Positions 6,366-13,773 of a stretch of 13,773 nt of DNA are shown in pieces; the first letter of the stretch is position 1, and every line of letters begins with the position of its first letter. The notes below the pieces were generated by a model that worked only from the letters and a program-made list of their open reading frames with translations, was not told the DNA's origin and did no database searches. This DNA comes from Dehalococcoidia bacterium (GTDB lineage Bacteria; Chloroflexota; Dehalococcoidia; Lucifugimonadales; Lucifugimonadaceae): positions 1 to 13,773 of the forward strand of contig JANQEF010000108.1 in the NCBI GenBank assembly GCA_028278465.1, read 5' to 3'. The position numbers were made by a program, and so were the translations under genes.

Positions 6366-7517
6366 CTAATCCGGCAAATCGCCCAGCAGGTCGCGGCTGA
6401 TCACCAGTCGCTGGATCTCCGACGTGCCCTCGTAGATCTCCGTCACTCGCTGATCGCGATAGATACGCTCCACTACGCTCGGCCTGAAGTAGCCGACTCC
6501 GCCGTGAATCTGCAGCGCCTTGCTGGCGATGCGGCCAGCGGCCTCCGACGCGTACACCTTCGCCATCGCCGCCTCTTTGCCGTGCGGCATACCGGCGTCG
6601 TAAAGGCTCGCCGCCCTGAACGTCAGCAACCGCGCCGCGTCGAGCTCGGTCGCCATGTCTGCGAGCATGAACTGCACCGCCTGTTTCTTGCCGATCACCG
6701 AGCCAAAAGCCTTGCGCTGCTGCGCATAGCTGACGGCGGCGTCCAGCGCGCCCTTTGCCAGCCCGACGCACTGCGCCGCGATCATGATCCGTGAAGAGTC
6801 GAGGATCTTGAGCGCGATCCGGTATCCGCCGCCCGGCTCGCCCAGCAGGTTCGCCTTCGGCACTCGGCAGTTCTCAAACACCAGCTCGGCCGTCTCGCAG
6901 CCCCGCATGCCCATCTTGCCGTGCTGCGGGTTGACCGTGAAACCGGAGGTTCCTTTTTCGACGACGATCGCCGATATGCCCCGATATCCGGCGGCGCGGT
7001 CCTGGTTCACGAAGATGCTGAAGATATCTGCGACGCCGCCGTTGGTGATGAACAGCTTTGTCCCGTTGAGGATGTAGTCATCGCCGTCTTCGGTCAGCGT
7101 GGTCGAGAGTCCGAGGGCGTCGGAGCCGGTCTGCGGCTCGGTCAGGGCGAAGGCGGCGATCTTCTCGCCGCTTGCGAGTGATGGCAGCCAGCGCTGCTTC
7201 TGCTCGGGCGAACCGAACTGGTTGATGGTCTGCGAGCCGAGCGATACGTGCGTGATGAGGACGGTGCTGGTGGTGCCGCAGGCCGCCGCCACCTCTTCCT
7301 GCACCGCCATCATGTCGCGGTACTCGCCGCCCGAGCCGCCATACTCTTCGTCGATGGTCAGCCCGGTGAGACCGAGTCCGGCGAGCCCCTTCATCTGCTC
7401 CCACGGGAACTGCTCGTTCTCGTCGACTTCCGCCGCTTTCGGCGCCAGCTCGTTGGCCGCGAACTCGCGCACCGTGGCGGCGAGCATCTCCTGCTGTTCC
7501 GAGTAGAGTGGTCGCAC
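6366..7517 (-). CDS. Acyl-CoA dehydrogenase (short/medium-chain type)
   Basis: A 383-residue flavoenzyme of standard acyl-CoA dehydrogenase length, which makes the trans-2,3 double bond in acyl-CoA and passes electrons to electron-transfer flavoprotein. Visible family motifs are FALTEPQTGSD (123-133) and LFITNGGVAD (155-164) around the flavin and substrate, RKAFGSVIGKKQAVQF (268-283), QIHGGVGY (336-343) and RDQRVTEIYEGTSEIQRLVI (354-373). Glu363 in YEGTSE is the expected catalytic base, in the position used by short- and medium-chain enzymes. The frame stays open upstream to 7820, antisense to ruvC, but the GTG at 7517 is chosen because a GGGAGG lies six bases upstream and the protein then starts at the normal place. 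It appears to be monocistronic; chain length and physiological substrate cannot be told from sequence. Confidence 0.95.
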   Translation of the reverse strand: MRPLYSEQQEMLAATVREFAANELAPKAAEVDENEQFPWEQMKGLAGLGLTGLTIDEEYGGSGGEYRDMMAVQEEVAAACGTTSTVLITHVSLGSQTINQFGSPEQKQRWLPSLASGEKIAAFALTEPQTGSDALGLSTTLTEDGDDYILNGTKLFITNGGVADIFSIFVNQDRAAGYRGISAIVVEKGTSGFTVNPQHGKMGMRGCETAELVFENCRVPKANLLGEPGGGYRIALKILDSSRIMIAAQCVGLAKGALDAAVSYAQQRKAFGSVIGKKQAVQFMLADMATELDAARLLTFRAASLYDAGMPHGKEAAMAKVYASEAAGRIASKALQIHGGVGYFRPSVVERIYRDQRVTEIYEGTSEIQRLVISRDLLGDLPD

Positions 7518-7523
7518 CTGCAA

Positions 7524-7529
7524 CCTCCC
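7524..7529 (-). promoter_or_regulatory. Ribosome binding site deciding the acyl-CoA dehydrogenase start
   Basis: GGGAGG on the minus strand, six bases before the GTG at 7517. It is the best ribosome binding site in the window and argues against the much longer upstream extension. Confidence 0.85.
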
Positions 7530-7578
7530 GGCTGCGCTGTCTGGCGGGTTGGAAATCGCCGTGGCGGACGGCCGTGCC

Positions 7579-7607
7579 AATGTAGAGTCAGCCGACGCGT
7601 ATGGCAA
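7579..7607 (-). promoter_or_regulatory. Candidate promoter for the acyl-CoA dehydrogenase gene
   Basis: TTGCCA (7607-7602) and TACATT (7584-7579) on the minus strand are separated by 17 bases. The first matches the consensus in five of six positions, the second in four. The transcript would start near 7572, about 55 bases before the GTG start. Confidence 0.5.
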
Positions 7608-7661
7608 ACGGCCGCAGTATTGCTGTATTTGGCGACGCTCCCGTGTCCTTAGAGGCAAGTT

Positions 7662-7703
7662 GTTTCCTGAAACGGAAGTGAGGCTCGCCTCCCGCCAGCG
7701 AGC
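7662..7703. promoter_or_regulatory. Two inverted repeats upstream of the ruv promoter, possible operator
   Basis: GTTTC-CT-GAAAC (7662-7673) and GCTCGC-9 bases-GCGAGC (7683-7688, 7698-7703) are perfect inverted repeats. The second ends directly against the candidate -35 of ruvCAB at 7704. A DNA-damage repressor could bind here, but neither repeat matches a LexA box I know, so the role is only inferred from position. Confidence 0.3.
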
Positions 7704-7733
7704 TTGGAGGACCGACGCGGGGAAGGCTAGAAT
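7704..7733 (+). promoter_or_regulatory. Candidate promoter for ruvCAB
   Basis: TTGGAG (7704-7709), an 18-base spacer and TAGAAT (7728-7733) lie 49 bases upstream of the ruvC ATG. The -10 and spacer length are identical to those of the promoter at 6214-6243, which supports both as real sites. The start of transcription would be near 7740. Confidence 0.6.
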
Positions 7734-7782
7734 TCGGGGCGCGCTTCCCGCCACCCTCACCGCAGACAGGAACTCCGACCAG

Positions 7783-8295
7783 ATGCGAATTCTCGGCGTG
7801 GACCCCGGCCTCATCAACACCGGCTACGGCGTCCTCGACTCGGGTGAGGCGCGGCCGAAGGTCGTCGAAGGCGGCGTTGTCCGCACCAGCTCTAAAGCGC
7901 CGCTCGAAGAGCGCCTCCACACCATCTTCCAGTCGATGCAGGAGGTGATTACCGACCTGCAGCCGGACGCGATGGCGATCGAGGACCTGCACTCGCACCC
8001 GAAGTTCGCCAAGACGGCGATCATGATGGGACACGCGCGCGGGGTCGTGGTGATGGCTGCTGGCGCAGCGGGAATTCCCGTTTTCAACTACCAGCCGAAC
8101 CGCGCCAAGTCGATCGTCTGCGGCGCCGGCCATGCTCCGAAGGACCAGGTGATGCGCGCCGTCGCGTCGCACCTGCGCGATGAGCAGGTGACCAAGAACG
8201 AGCACGTGGCGGACGCGTTTGCCATCGCGTTGTGCCACGCCATAATCTCTGGCAGCCCGGCCGTGGCGGCCGCGACCGCCGCAAGCGCCCGATAG
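7783..8295 (+). CDS. ruvC: Holliday junction endodeoxyribonuclease RuvC
   Basis: A 170-residue resolvase of normal RuvC length that cuts four-way DNA junctions symmetrically during recombination and fork repair. The RNase H-like active site is visible: D7 in ILGVDPGLINTGYG (3-16), E67 in AIEDLH (65-70), and H141 with D144 in the closing motif HVADAFAIALCH. The third acidic position of E. coli RuvC is histidine here, as in the Thermus thermophilus enzyme. The frame is open upstream to 7549, but the ATG at 7783 begins exactly at the conserved MRILGVDPG. A weak AGGAA lies upstream. It is the first gene of a ruvC-ruvA-ruvB set and is followed by a 65-base gap with no other gene. No yebC, a frequent neighbour, is present. 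Confidence 0.97.
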   Translation: MRILGVDPGLINTGYGVLDSGEARPKVVEGGVVRTSSKAPLEERLHTIFQSMQEVITDLQPDAMAIEDLHSHPKFAKTAIMMGHARGVVVMAAGAAGIPVFNYQPNRAKSIVCGAGHAPKDQVMRAVASHLRDEQVTKNEHVADAFAIALCHAIISGSPAVAAATAASAR

Positions 8296-8360
8296 TCTTG
8301 GCGGACTCGCGCATCCGCCCAAACGACCCGCCCGAAATCACTCGAACGGATTGATCGCAG

Positions 8361-9050
8361 TTGATCTCATACATACAGGGAACCGTCCACAGGCTTGAAA
8401 GGGAGCCGGCGCGTGCCGTCGTGCTGGCTGGCGGTGTCGGTTACGAGGTCCAGCTGCCGGTCTACGTCTACGACTCGCTGACCGGCAAAGGTGTGCGAGT
8501 CGGCGCAGAGATCGAGTTTGAGATCTACTATCACGTCACCGAGCGGCAGCCGAAGCCGATGCTCGTTGGCTTCACGCACGAGAGCGAGCGGCAGTTTTTC
8601 GAGCAGTTGATACAGGTCGAAGGCATCGGCCCTGCGAAGGCCGCCGCGGCGCTGGTCTTCCCGGTTTCTGCCATCGCCGGCGCCATCGAAAAGGGCGACA
8701 CGGGACTGCTCAACCAGTTGCCAGGCATCGGCTCACGTGCTGCGCAGAAGATCATCGCGACGCTGCAGGGCAAGGTGACAGCGACCGCGCTTCTGCGTGA
8801 CGACCGCGTGGTGGCCTCGAACGGCAGCGCGGCGGCGAACGGAGCCGGGCCTGCGATACCCGCCGGCACCGTGCAGTCAGAGGTCACAGATGCGCTGGTG
8901 GCGCTCGGCTACCGCCCGGCTGAGGCGCGAGAGCAGGTCGACCGCGCTGTGCAGCGGAATCCTGACGCGGCCGAAGACGCCCAGTCGCTGATGCGCGAGG
9001 TGTTCCGCGCGCAGGCTGCGACGCGGGCTGCCTTCTCCAGCGGAGACTGA
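8361..9050 (+). CDS. ruvA: Holliday junction branch migration protein RuvA
   Basis: A 229-residue protein, somewhat longer than the usual 190-205. RuvA tetramers hold the Holliday junction flat and load the RuvB motors. The N-terminal OB-fold domain covers about 1-65 (MISYIQGTV, GGVGYEVQLP), followed by two helix-hairpin-helix motifs, LIQVEGIGPAKAAAAL (83-98) and LNQLPGIGSRAAQKIIATL (117-135), and the RuvB-contacting domain III (about 171-217; EVTDALVALGYRPAEA). The extra length is an Ala/Gly-rich linker (151-170) and a short tail. The start is TTG at 8361: it alone gives the conserved MIxYIxGTV beginning, and no in-frame ATG is near. A GGA about 11 bases upstream is a poor ribosome binding site. 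ruvB starts five bases after its stop. Confidence 0.96.
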   Translation: MISYIQGTVHRLEREPARAVVLAGGVGYEVQLPVYVYDSLTGKGVRVGAEIEFEIYYHVTERQPKPMLVGFTHESERQFFEQLIQVEGIGPAKAAAALVFPVSAIAGAIEKGDTGLLNQLPGIGSRAAQKIIATLQGKVTATALLRDDRVVASNGSAAANGAGPAIPAGTVQSEVTDALVALGYRPAEAREQVDRAVQRNPDAAEDAQSLMREVFRAQAATRAAFSSGD

Positions 9051-9055
9051 GTCAC

Positions 9056-10177
9056 GTGGCGAAGAGCGGCCGTGAAAAGATCGTTGGCGGCGACGGCCCG
9101 CCCGCGGACAGCGAGTCCGAGGCGACGAACGGCGCGGCTCGCTCCGATGTGATCAGCCCCATCAAGACCGCCGACGACGAGCAGATCGGTAACGCCCTTC
9201 GTCCCCGGCGGTTCGAGGAGTACGTCGGCCAGACCGCGGTCGTCGACAGCATATCGGTAGCGGTGAAGGCCGCCATGCGCCGCGGCGACGCGCTCGACCA
9301 TGTACTGCTCCACGGCCCTCCGGGGCTTGGCAAAACGACCATCGCCCACATCATCGCCCGCGAGATGGACTCGCGGCTTGTCCACACATCTGGTCCGGCG
9401 ATGGAGCGGCCCGCTGACGTCGTCGGCATCCTCTCCAACCTCGATGAGCGAGACGTGCTGTTCATCGATGAGATCCACCGGCTCTCCAGCGCCGTCGAGG
9501 AGTACCTGTACTCGGCGATGGAGGACTTCCGGGTCGATTTCACGACGGGGCAGGGCGCGTTTGCCAAGACGATCAACCTGCCCCTGCAGAAGTTCACGCT
9601 GATCGGCTCCACGACCCGCGTCGGGATGCTGAGTGCGCCGCTGCGAGACCGGTTCGGGCTGGTGTATCACCTCGATTACTACACGGAAGAGCAGCTGGCG
9701 CTGGTCGTTCAGCGGTCAGCGAAGATCCTGGAAGTCGCCACTGAAAGAGCGGGAGCGGAGGAGATCGCCCGCCGCTCACGCGGCACACCGCGCATCGCCA
9801 ACCGGCTGCTGCGACGTGTCAGGGACTTCGCCGAGGTGAAGCACGACGGCGTGGTGACTGAAGAGATCGCGAAGGACGCGCTGCAACTTGAAGGCGTCGA
9901 CAGGCTGGGACTCGACAGGCTCGACCGGCTGTACCTGGAGACGCTGGCGAAGAACTACAACGGCGGCCCGGCAGGTGTGAACGCGCTGGCGGCGACGCTG
10001 AACGAAGAGCAGCAGACGCTTGAGGACGTAGTAGAGCCGTACCTGCTGAAGATCGGCTTCATCCTGCGGACTACGCAGGGTAGGCGCACCACTCCGGAGG
10101 GCGCTAACCACGCCGGGGTTATCCAGGAGCCGGGCGCGGAGCTGAAGTCGGACCCGCAGCAGACCAGGTTTATGTAG
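9056..10177 (+). CDS. ruvB: Holliday junction branch migration helicase RuvB
   Basis: A 373-residue AAA+ motor that drives branch migration with RuvA. Visible parts are LRPRRFEEYVGQ (48-59), Walker A GPPGLGKTT (87-95), Walker B LFIDEIHRL (135-143), sensor 1 TLIGSTTR (181-188), the arginine finger in SAPLRDRFG (R197), sensor 2 RGTPRIANRLLRRVRDF (242-258), and the winged-helix domain after about 285 with VEPYLLKIGFI (326-336). Some 40 hydrophilic residues precede the conserved core, longer than in most relatives. The start is GTG at 9056, five bases after the ruvA stop, with GGAG ten bases upstream inside ruvA, which implies coupled translation. The stop codon sits in the loop of a hairpin, and the gene converges on an ABC transporter gene 20 bases away. 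Confidence 0.97.
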   Translation: MAKSGREKIVGGDGPPADSESEATNGAARSDVISPIKTADDEQIGNALRPRRFEEYVGQTAVVDSISVAVKAAMRRGDALDHVLLHGPPGLGKTTIAHIIAREMDSRLVHTSGPAMERPADVVGILSNLDERDVLFIDEIHRLSSAVEEYLYSAMEDFRVDFTTGQGAFAKTINLPLQKFTLIGSTTRVGMLSAPLRDRFGLVYHLDYYTEEQLALVVQRSAKILEVATERAGAEEIARRSRGTPRIANRLLRRVRDFAEVKHDGVVTEEIAKDALQLEGVDRLGLDRLDRLYLETLAKNYNGGPAGVNALAATLNEEQQTLEDVVEPYLLKIGFILRTTQGRRTTPEGANHAGVIQEPGAELKSDPQQTRFM

Positions 10178-10194
10178 TCGGGAACCTGCTCTGC
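10159..10194. terminator. Hairpin between the convergent ruvB and ABC transporter genes
   Basis: GCAGACCAGGTT (10159-10170) and AACCTGCTCTGC (10183-10194) pair in 11 of 12 positions around a 12-base loop that contains the ruvB stop codon. Because it is symmetrical, it could end transcription from both sides. No T tract follows on either strand, so a Rho-dependent or RNA-stabilising role is also possible. Confidence 0.45.
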
Positions 10195-10197
10195 CTG

Positions 10198-12114
10198 CTA
10201 CGTGATGCTTTCCGTGTCGCCCTGTATCGCCGCCTGGATCAGCTCATCCGGAATGTCGTCGAAAGAGGCGTAGTTCATCGAGTAGAGCCGTGAGTACAGG
10301 CCGTCCTGCTCCATAAGCTGGTCGTGGTTGCCTTCCTCGATAATCTTGCCGTCCTGCAGCACGATGATGCGGTCGGCGCCGCGAATCGTCGCCAGCCGGT
10401 GCGCGATCACCATGCCGGTGCGGTCCTGCAGCAGTCGTGACAGCGCCTGCTGGATCAGCATCTCCGTGTAGCTGTCGATGTTCGCCGTCGCCTCGTCCAA
10501 CACCAGGATCTTGGCGTCGGCCACGATCGCGCGGGCGAAGCTGATGAGCTGACGCTGGCCCAGCGACAGGTTTCCGCCGCGCTGCTCAAGCTCCGTTTCG
10601 TAGCCGTCCGGCAGCTTCATGATGAACTCGTGCGCGCCAACGGCCCGGGCGGCCTCGACCACCTCTTCGCGGGTCGCATCTTCGCGACGGTACTTGATGT
10701 TCTCGAGGATCGTGCCAGAGAAGAGATAAGGCTCTTGCAGGACCATGGCGATCTCGTGGCCCAGCGACTCCTGCGTGCAGTCCTTGACGTTGTGGCCGCC
10801 GACCAGCACCTCGCCGTCCCACACATCGTAGAAGCGGTGGATCAGCGACATGGTCGTCGACTTGCCGGAGCCTGTCGGGCCCACAAGCGCCACCGTCTCG
10901 CCGGGGTTCACTCGGAAGCTGACGTCCTGCAGCACCGGCTGATCCCGGTTGTAGCCGAACGTGACATTCCTGAACTCGACCGAGCCGTCCGTGCGGTCGA
11001 GCTCGAACGCATCCTTCTTGTCCTCTACCTCGACCGGCACGTCCAGCACCTCGAAGATGCGCTGTCCTGACGCCATGGCGCGCTGCATGATCGAGTACTG
11101 CATCGTCAGCGCCCTGATCGGGTCGAAGAAGCGCTGCACATTCAGGATGAAGAGCACCATCACGCCGATATCGAGGCTGCGATCGAGCACGAACATTCCG
11201 CCAACCACGATGATGATCGCCATGGCGATGCCGGTGAGCGTGTCGATGGTCGGGATCATCACCTGGCCGTAGCGCGTGCCCTTGAGCTGCGCATTGAGGT
11301 TGGCGTCGACCTTCTCTTCGAAGAGTGCGGCGTTGACGTCCTCGCGGCTCATGCCCTGGACGGTCCGCACGCCGTTGATGCCTTCGGCGAGCGCGCCGTT
11401 CACGCGGGAGCTGCTCTCGCGGGCACCAAGGAACGCTCGGCGTGCCCGTGGCAGCCAGATGATCCTGATCAGCAGCAGTGCCGGAACAACGGTCAGCGTT
11501 AGCAGCCCGAGCCGCCAGTCGTAGGCGATCAGCACGATGGTGATGCCGGTGATGAGCACGAAGTCACCAATGGCGAAGACAGATGTTTCCAGGAATTCCT
11601 GGAGCGCTGCGACGTCACCCTGCAGGCGGGACATCAACCTGCCTACTTCGGTCCGGTCCATGAACGAGAGCGAAACCCTCTGCAGGTGCGCGTACATGGC
11701 CCGGCGCAGGTCGAACAGCACTCGCTCAGCGACGCGGCCGACGATGATCTCCTGCAGGAAGTTGAACAGGTAGTTGAGGCCGACCACGGCCGCCAGCACG
11801 ATTGAGAGCTGAGTCAGCAGGTCTCGATCGAAGCTGTCCACCTGCAGCGCGTTGTCGAACGCCTGCTGGATCACCACGGGAATGGCGAGCTGTGTCGCTG
11901 TGAACCCGAGCACCGCGAGGATGGCGACGATCAAGAACGAGCGATAGGGCCTCAGGAACCCGCCGAAACGCTTGACGATGTGGCCGTTGAACGCCTTGCC
12001 GAACATCTCCTCGTCGCGCTCGACCTGCGAGCCGACCACCGCGTGGGGCGGGCGCTGCCGTCCGTGGAAACCATCGTGAACTCCGCCGTGAGGATCGCTA
12101 GCGCTGGTCGCCAT
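10198..12114 (-). CDS. ABC exporter half-transporter, catalytic Walker B with altered signature motif
   Basis: A 638-residue protein with an exporter-type membrane domain fused to an ATPase domain. After a hydrophilic N-terminus (1-50) come about six membrane helices (roughly 55-350). The nucleotide domain has Walker A GPTGSGKST (412-420), Q-loop Q460, signature LSLGQ (516-520) in place of LSGGQ, Walker B ILVLDEATANID (536-547) with catalytic E541, and H572. An ATG at 12120 is possible, but GGGGGAG sits too close to it and seven bases from the ATG at 12114. It overlaps the upstream partner by 17 bases. The two subunits complement each other and form a heterodimeric exporter of the TM287/TM288 or BmrC/BmrD kind. 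Substrates are often drugs or lipids; the real one is unknown. Confidence 0.93.
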   Translation of the reverse strand: MATSASDPHGGVHDGFHGRQRPPHAVVGSQVERDEEMFGKAFNGHIVKRFGGFLRPYRSFLIVAILAVLGFTATQLAIPVVIQQAFDNALQVDSFDRDLLTQLSIVLAAVVGLNYLFNFLQEIIVGRVAERVLFDLRRAMYAHLQRVSLSFMDRTEVGRLMSRLQGDVAALQEFLETSVFAIGDFVLITGITIVLIAYDWRLGLLTLTVVPALLLIRIIWLPRARRAFLGARESSSRVNGALAEGINGVRTVQGMSREDVNAALFEEKVDANLNAQLKGTRYGQVMIPTIDTLTGIAMAIIIVVGGMFVLDRSLDIGVMVLFILNVQRFFDPIRALTMQYSIMQRAMASGQRIFEVLDVPVEVEDKKDAFELDRTDGSVEFRNVTFGYNRDQPVLQDVSFRVNPGETVALVGPTGSGKSTTMSLIHRFYDVWDGEVLVGGHNVKDCTQESLGHEIAMVLQEPYLFSGTILENIKYRREDATREEVVEAARAVGAHEFIMKLPDGYETELEQRGGNLSLGQRQLISFARAIVADAKILVLDEATANIDSYTEMLIQQALSRLLQDRTGMVIAHRLATIRGADRIIVLQDGKIIEEGNHDQLMEQDGLYSRLYSMNYASFDDIPDELIQAAIQGDTESIT

Positions 12115-13773
12115 CGGCATTCTCCCCCGCCTCGGTCCCGGCTCTGCTTGCGCTGCCCAGGTGGTCGACCGCGTCGTCGCCCGGCCGTATCTGCAGCTCG
12201 TACAGGTCGTGGTAATGGCCGCCGAGCGCGATCAGCTCCTCGTGCGAGCCGCGTTCCAGGATCTCGCCCTTCTCGATGAACAGGATCTCGTTGGCGTGCA
12301 TAAGTGAGCTGAGCCGGTGCGAGATGATGATCACAGCGCGGTTCTGCGTCACCTCTCGGAGCGCAGCCCTGATCCTCTGCTCGGTCGCGGCGTCGATAGC
12401 CGCCGTAGAGTCGTCGAAGATGATGATCTTGGGGTTTAGCATCAGGCTGCGGGCGATCGAGAGCCGCTGGCGCTGGCCTCCTGACAGCGAAACGCCGCGC
12501 TCACCGACAAGCGTTTCGTACTCCCGCGGCAGCCGCTTCACCCAGTCGTGCAGCTGAGCCTGCGTCGTAGCGCGGTGGATCGTCTCCGTCTCCGCCCACG
12601 GGTCTCCGTACGCCACGTTGTTCTCGATCGACGACGTGAACATGAAGGTGTCCTGCTGCACCACGCCGACGACGTGGCGCAGCGTCTCCAACTGGACGTC
12701 GCGCAGGTCCTGGCCGTCGATCGTGATGCGGCCGCCCGTCACGTCATAGAAACGCGGCACCAGGTGCGCGAGTGTCGACTTGCCGCTGCCGGGAGGCCCG
12801 ACGATGCCGACTGTGTGTCCTGGACGCGCCTCGAAGCTCACATCGCGCAGGATCCGCTCATCGCCAAACTCGTCCGCGAACGAGAAGTCGACGTGCTCGA
12901 ACCTGAGCACACCTTCATTGATGGCGAGCGGTTTGGCGTCCGGCCGGTCCTTGATGATGGGGTCGAGGTCGAGGATCTCGAAGAGGCGCGTGCCTGACGT
13001 CTGGGTGCGTGCGAAGCCGTTCACCATCATCCCGAGTTGCCGCACCGGCATCTGGAGGATAAACATGAAGGCCAGGAACTCGACGAGCGTTCCGACCTGG
13101 ATATCGCCGTCGATCACCTTGAGGCCGCCGACCCACAGCACGGCGACGACTGCGGCGAAGAAGGCGAAGGTCATGAAGGTGGTGTTGCGCACCCTGATGC
13201 CGATCAGCTCGTTCGCCATCGCCTGCGCCTGGTCCGAGACGCGGTTGAACTTCCGCATCTCGTAGTCCTGTCCTGCGAATGCGCGGACGACCCTGATGCC
13301 GGCGAGGTTTTCGTCCATCACGCGCGTCAGCACCGAAAGCCGTTCCTGCAGCGTGCGCCAGCCGGAGCGAAGCTGCAGGCGGGCAGAGATGGCGCGCCAT
13401 GCCACGAACGGCACGAAGCTCAACGCGATCAGCCCGAGCACAACGTCGGTGCTGAGAAGCAGGAAGGTGCCGCCACCGATCATGATCGCGAGCAGCAACG
13501 TGCGCAGGAGCGCGGTGTTGACGAAGAGCCGCACGCCCTCGATGTCGAGCATGCCGCGCGTCATCAAGTCGCCGGTGTGAACATGGTTGTGGTAGCTGTA
13601 GCTCATCCGCTGCATCTTGCGGTAGAACGCCATCCGCAGGTCATAGCCGATGTGCTGGCCGATCGACTCGCCGAGGTAGTTGTGAGCCATCGTGAACGCG
13701 CCGCGGGCGACGCTGGCTCCGAAGAGCATCAGCCCTGTGAAGATCAGCTGCCGCTCGACCTCGTCGCGGTCGG
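12098..13773 (-). CDS. ABC exporter half-transporter with degenerate Walker B (N-terminus beyond window)
   Basis: The frame is open through the right edge, so the gene starts outside the window; about 557 residues are visible. An in-frame Met at 13729 lies inside the first membrane region and is not the true start. The visible part holds most of an exporter-type membrane domain and a full ATPase domain. Counted from that Met, it has Walker A GPPGSGKST (311-319), Q-loop VQQD (357-360), canonical signature LSGGQ (415-419), Walker B IIIFDDSTAAID (435-446) and SHRLSS (470-475). The residue after the Walker B aspartate is Asp440 (codon 12410-12412), not the catalytic glutamate. Such E-to-D changes mark the degenerate subunit of heterodimeric exporters. 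Its C-terminal tail of about 30 residues is hydrophilic. Confidence 0.93.
   Translation of the reverse strand, partial: DRDEVERQLIFTGLMLFGASVARGAFTMAHNYLGESIGQHIGYDLRMAFYRKMQRMSYSYHNHVHTGDLMTRGMLDIEGVRLFVNTALLRTLLLAIMIGGGTFLLLSTDVVLGLIALSFVPFVAWRAISARLQLRSGWRTLQERLSVLTRVMDENLAGIRVVRAFAGQDYEMRKFNRVSDQAQAMANELIGIRVRNTTFMTFAFFAAVVAVLWVGGLKVIDGDIQVGTLVEFLAFMFILQMPVRQLGMMVNGFARTQTSGTRLFEILDLDPIIKDRPDAKPLAINEGVLRFEHVDFSFADEFGDERILRDVSFEARPGHTVGIVGPPGSGKSTLAHLVPRFYDVTGGRITIDGQDLRDVQLETLRHVVGVVQQDTFMFTSSIENNVAYGDPWAETETIHRATTQAQLHDWVKRLPREYETLVGERGVSLSGGQRQRLSIARSLMLNPKIIIFDDSTAAIDAATEQRIRAALREVTQNRAVIIISHRLSSLMHANEILFIEKGEILERGSHEELIALGGHYHDLYELQIRPGDDAVDHLGSASRAGTEAGENADGDQR
12122..12128 (-). promoter_or_regulatory. 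Ribosome binding site of the downstream ABC subunit
   Basis: GGGGGAG on the minus strand, inside the last codons of the upstream subunit. It is one base from the ATG at 12120 and seven bases from the ATG at 12114, favouring the latter and suggesting coupled translation of the two subunits. Confidence 0.65.

Noticed and set aside
7549..7782. Upstream extension of ruvC
   Set aside because: The added residues have no RuvC character and would cover the candidate promoter; the family starts at MRILGVDPG.
7518..7820. Upstream extension of the acyl-CoA dehydrogenase into ruvC
   Set aside because: The GTG at 7517 with GGGAGG six bases away gives the normal protein length; the extension is antisense to ruvC and its promoter.
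7588..8322. 244-codon minus-strand frame antisense to ruvC
   Set aside because: It mirrors the ruvC gene, whose catalytic motifs are intact, and has no recognisable content of its own.

Overview
This is a GC-rich bacterial chromosome segment, densely packed with housekeeping genes. No gene is decisive for taxonomy. RNase J next to an FtsK-like gene, a DUF177-rpmF-fabD-nusB-acpP cluster, frequent GTG/TTG starts and a Thermus-type RuvC active site would fit Chloroflexota (Dehalococcoidia/SAR202-like). That placement is an inference and needs a phylogeny. I see no CRISPR array, transposase, integrase, tRNA or rRNA.

Layout. At the left edge, on the minus strand, is the N-terminal membrane domain of a probable FtsK/SpoIIIE DNA translocase (1-615, runs off the window). 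It overlaps the end of the ribonuclease J gene (605-2281). Upstream lies a family 4 uracil-DNA glycosylase (2464-3195) whose disordered tail ends in a sliding-clamp-type peptide. A hairpin terminator (about 3300-3325) separates these from the next minus-strand unit.

That unit runs from a good sigma-70-like promoter (6214-6243) through DUF177/YceD, rpmF (bL32), fabD, nusB and acpP. It joins ribosome production, rRNA antitermination and fatty-acid synthesis in one apparent transcription unit. An acyl-CoA dehydrogenase (6366-7517, minus) follows. A 265-base divergent region with candidate promoters in both directions then leads to ruvC-ruvA-ruvB (7783-10177, plus), the whole Holliday-junction branch-migration and resolution machinery.

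The right end, minus strand and convergent with ruvB, holds two overlapping genes for the half-transporters of a heterodimeric ABC exporter (10198-12114 and 12098 to the right edge, the latter lacking its 5' end). Their degenerate motifs are complementary, as expected for one degenerate and one catalytic ATP site.

Most of the window is ordinary core genome. The points most worth a second look are the clamp-like tail of the glycosylase, the odd bL32 zinc ribbon and tail, the compressed fatty-acid cluster with nusB inside it, the shared promoter shape, and the hairpin spanning the ruvB stop codon. I found no convincing undescribed system.
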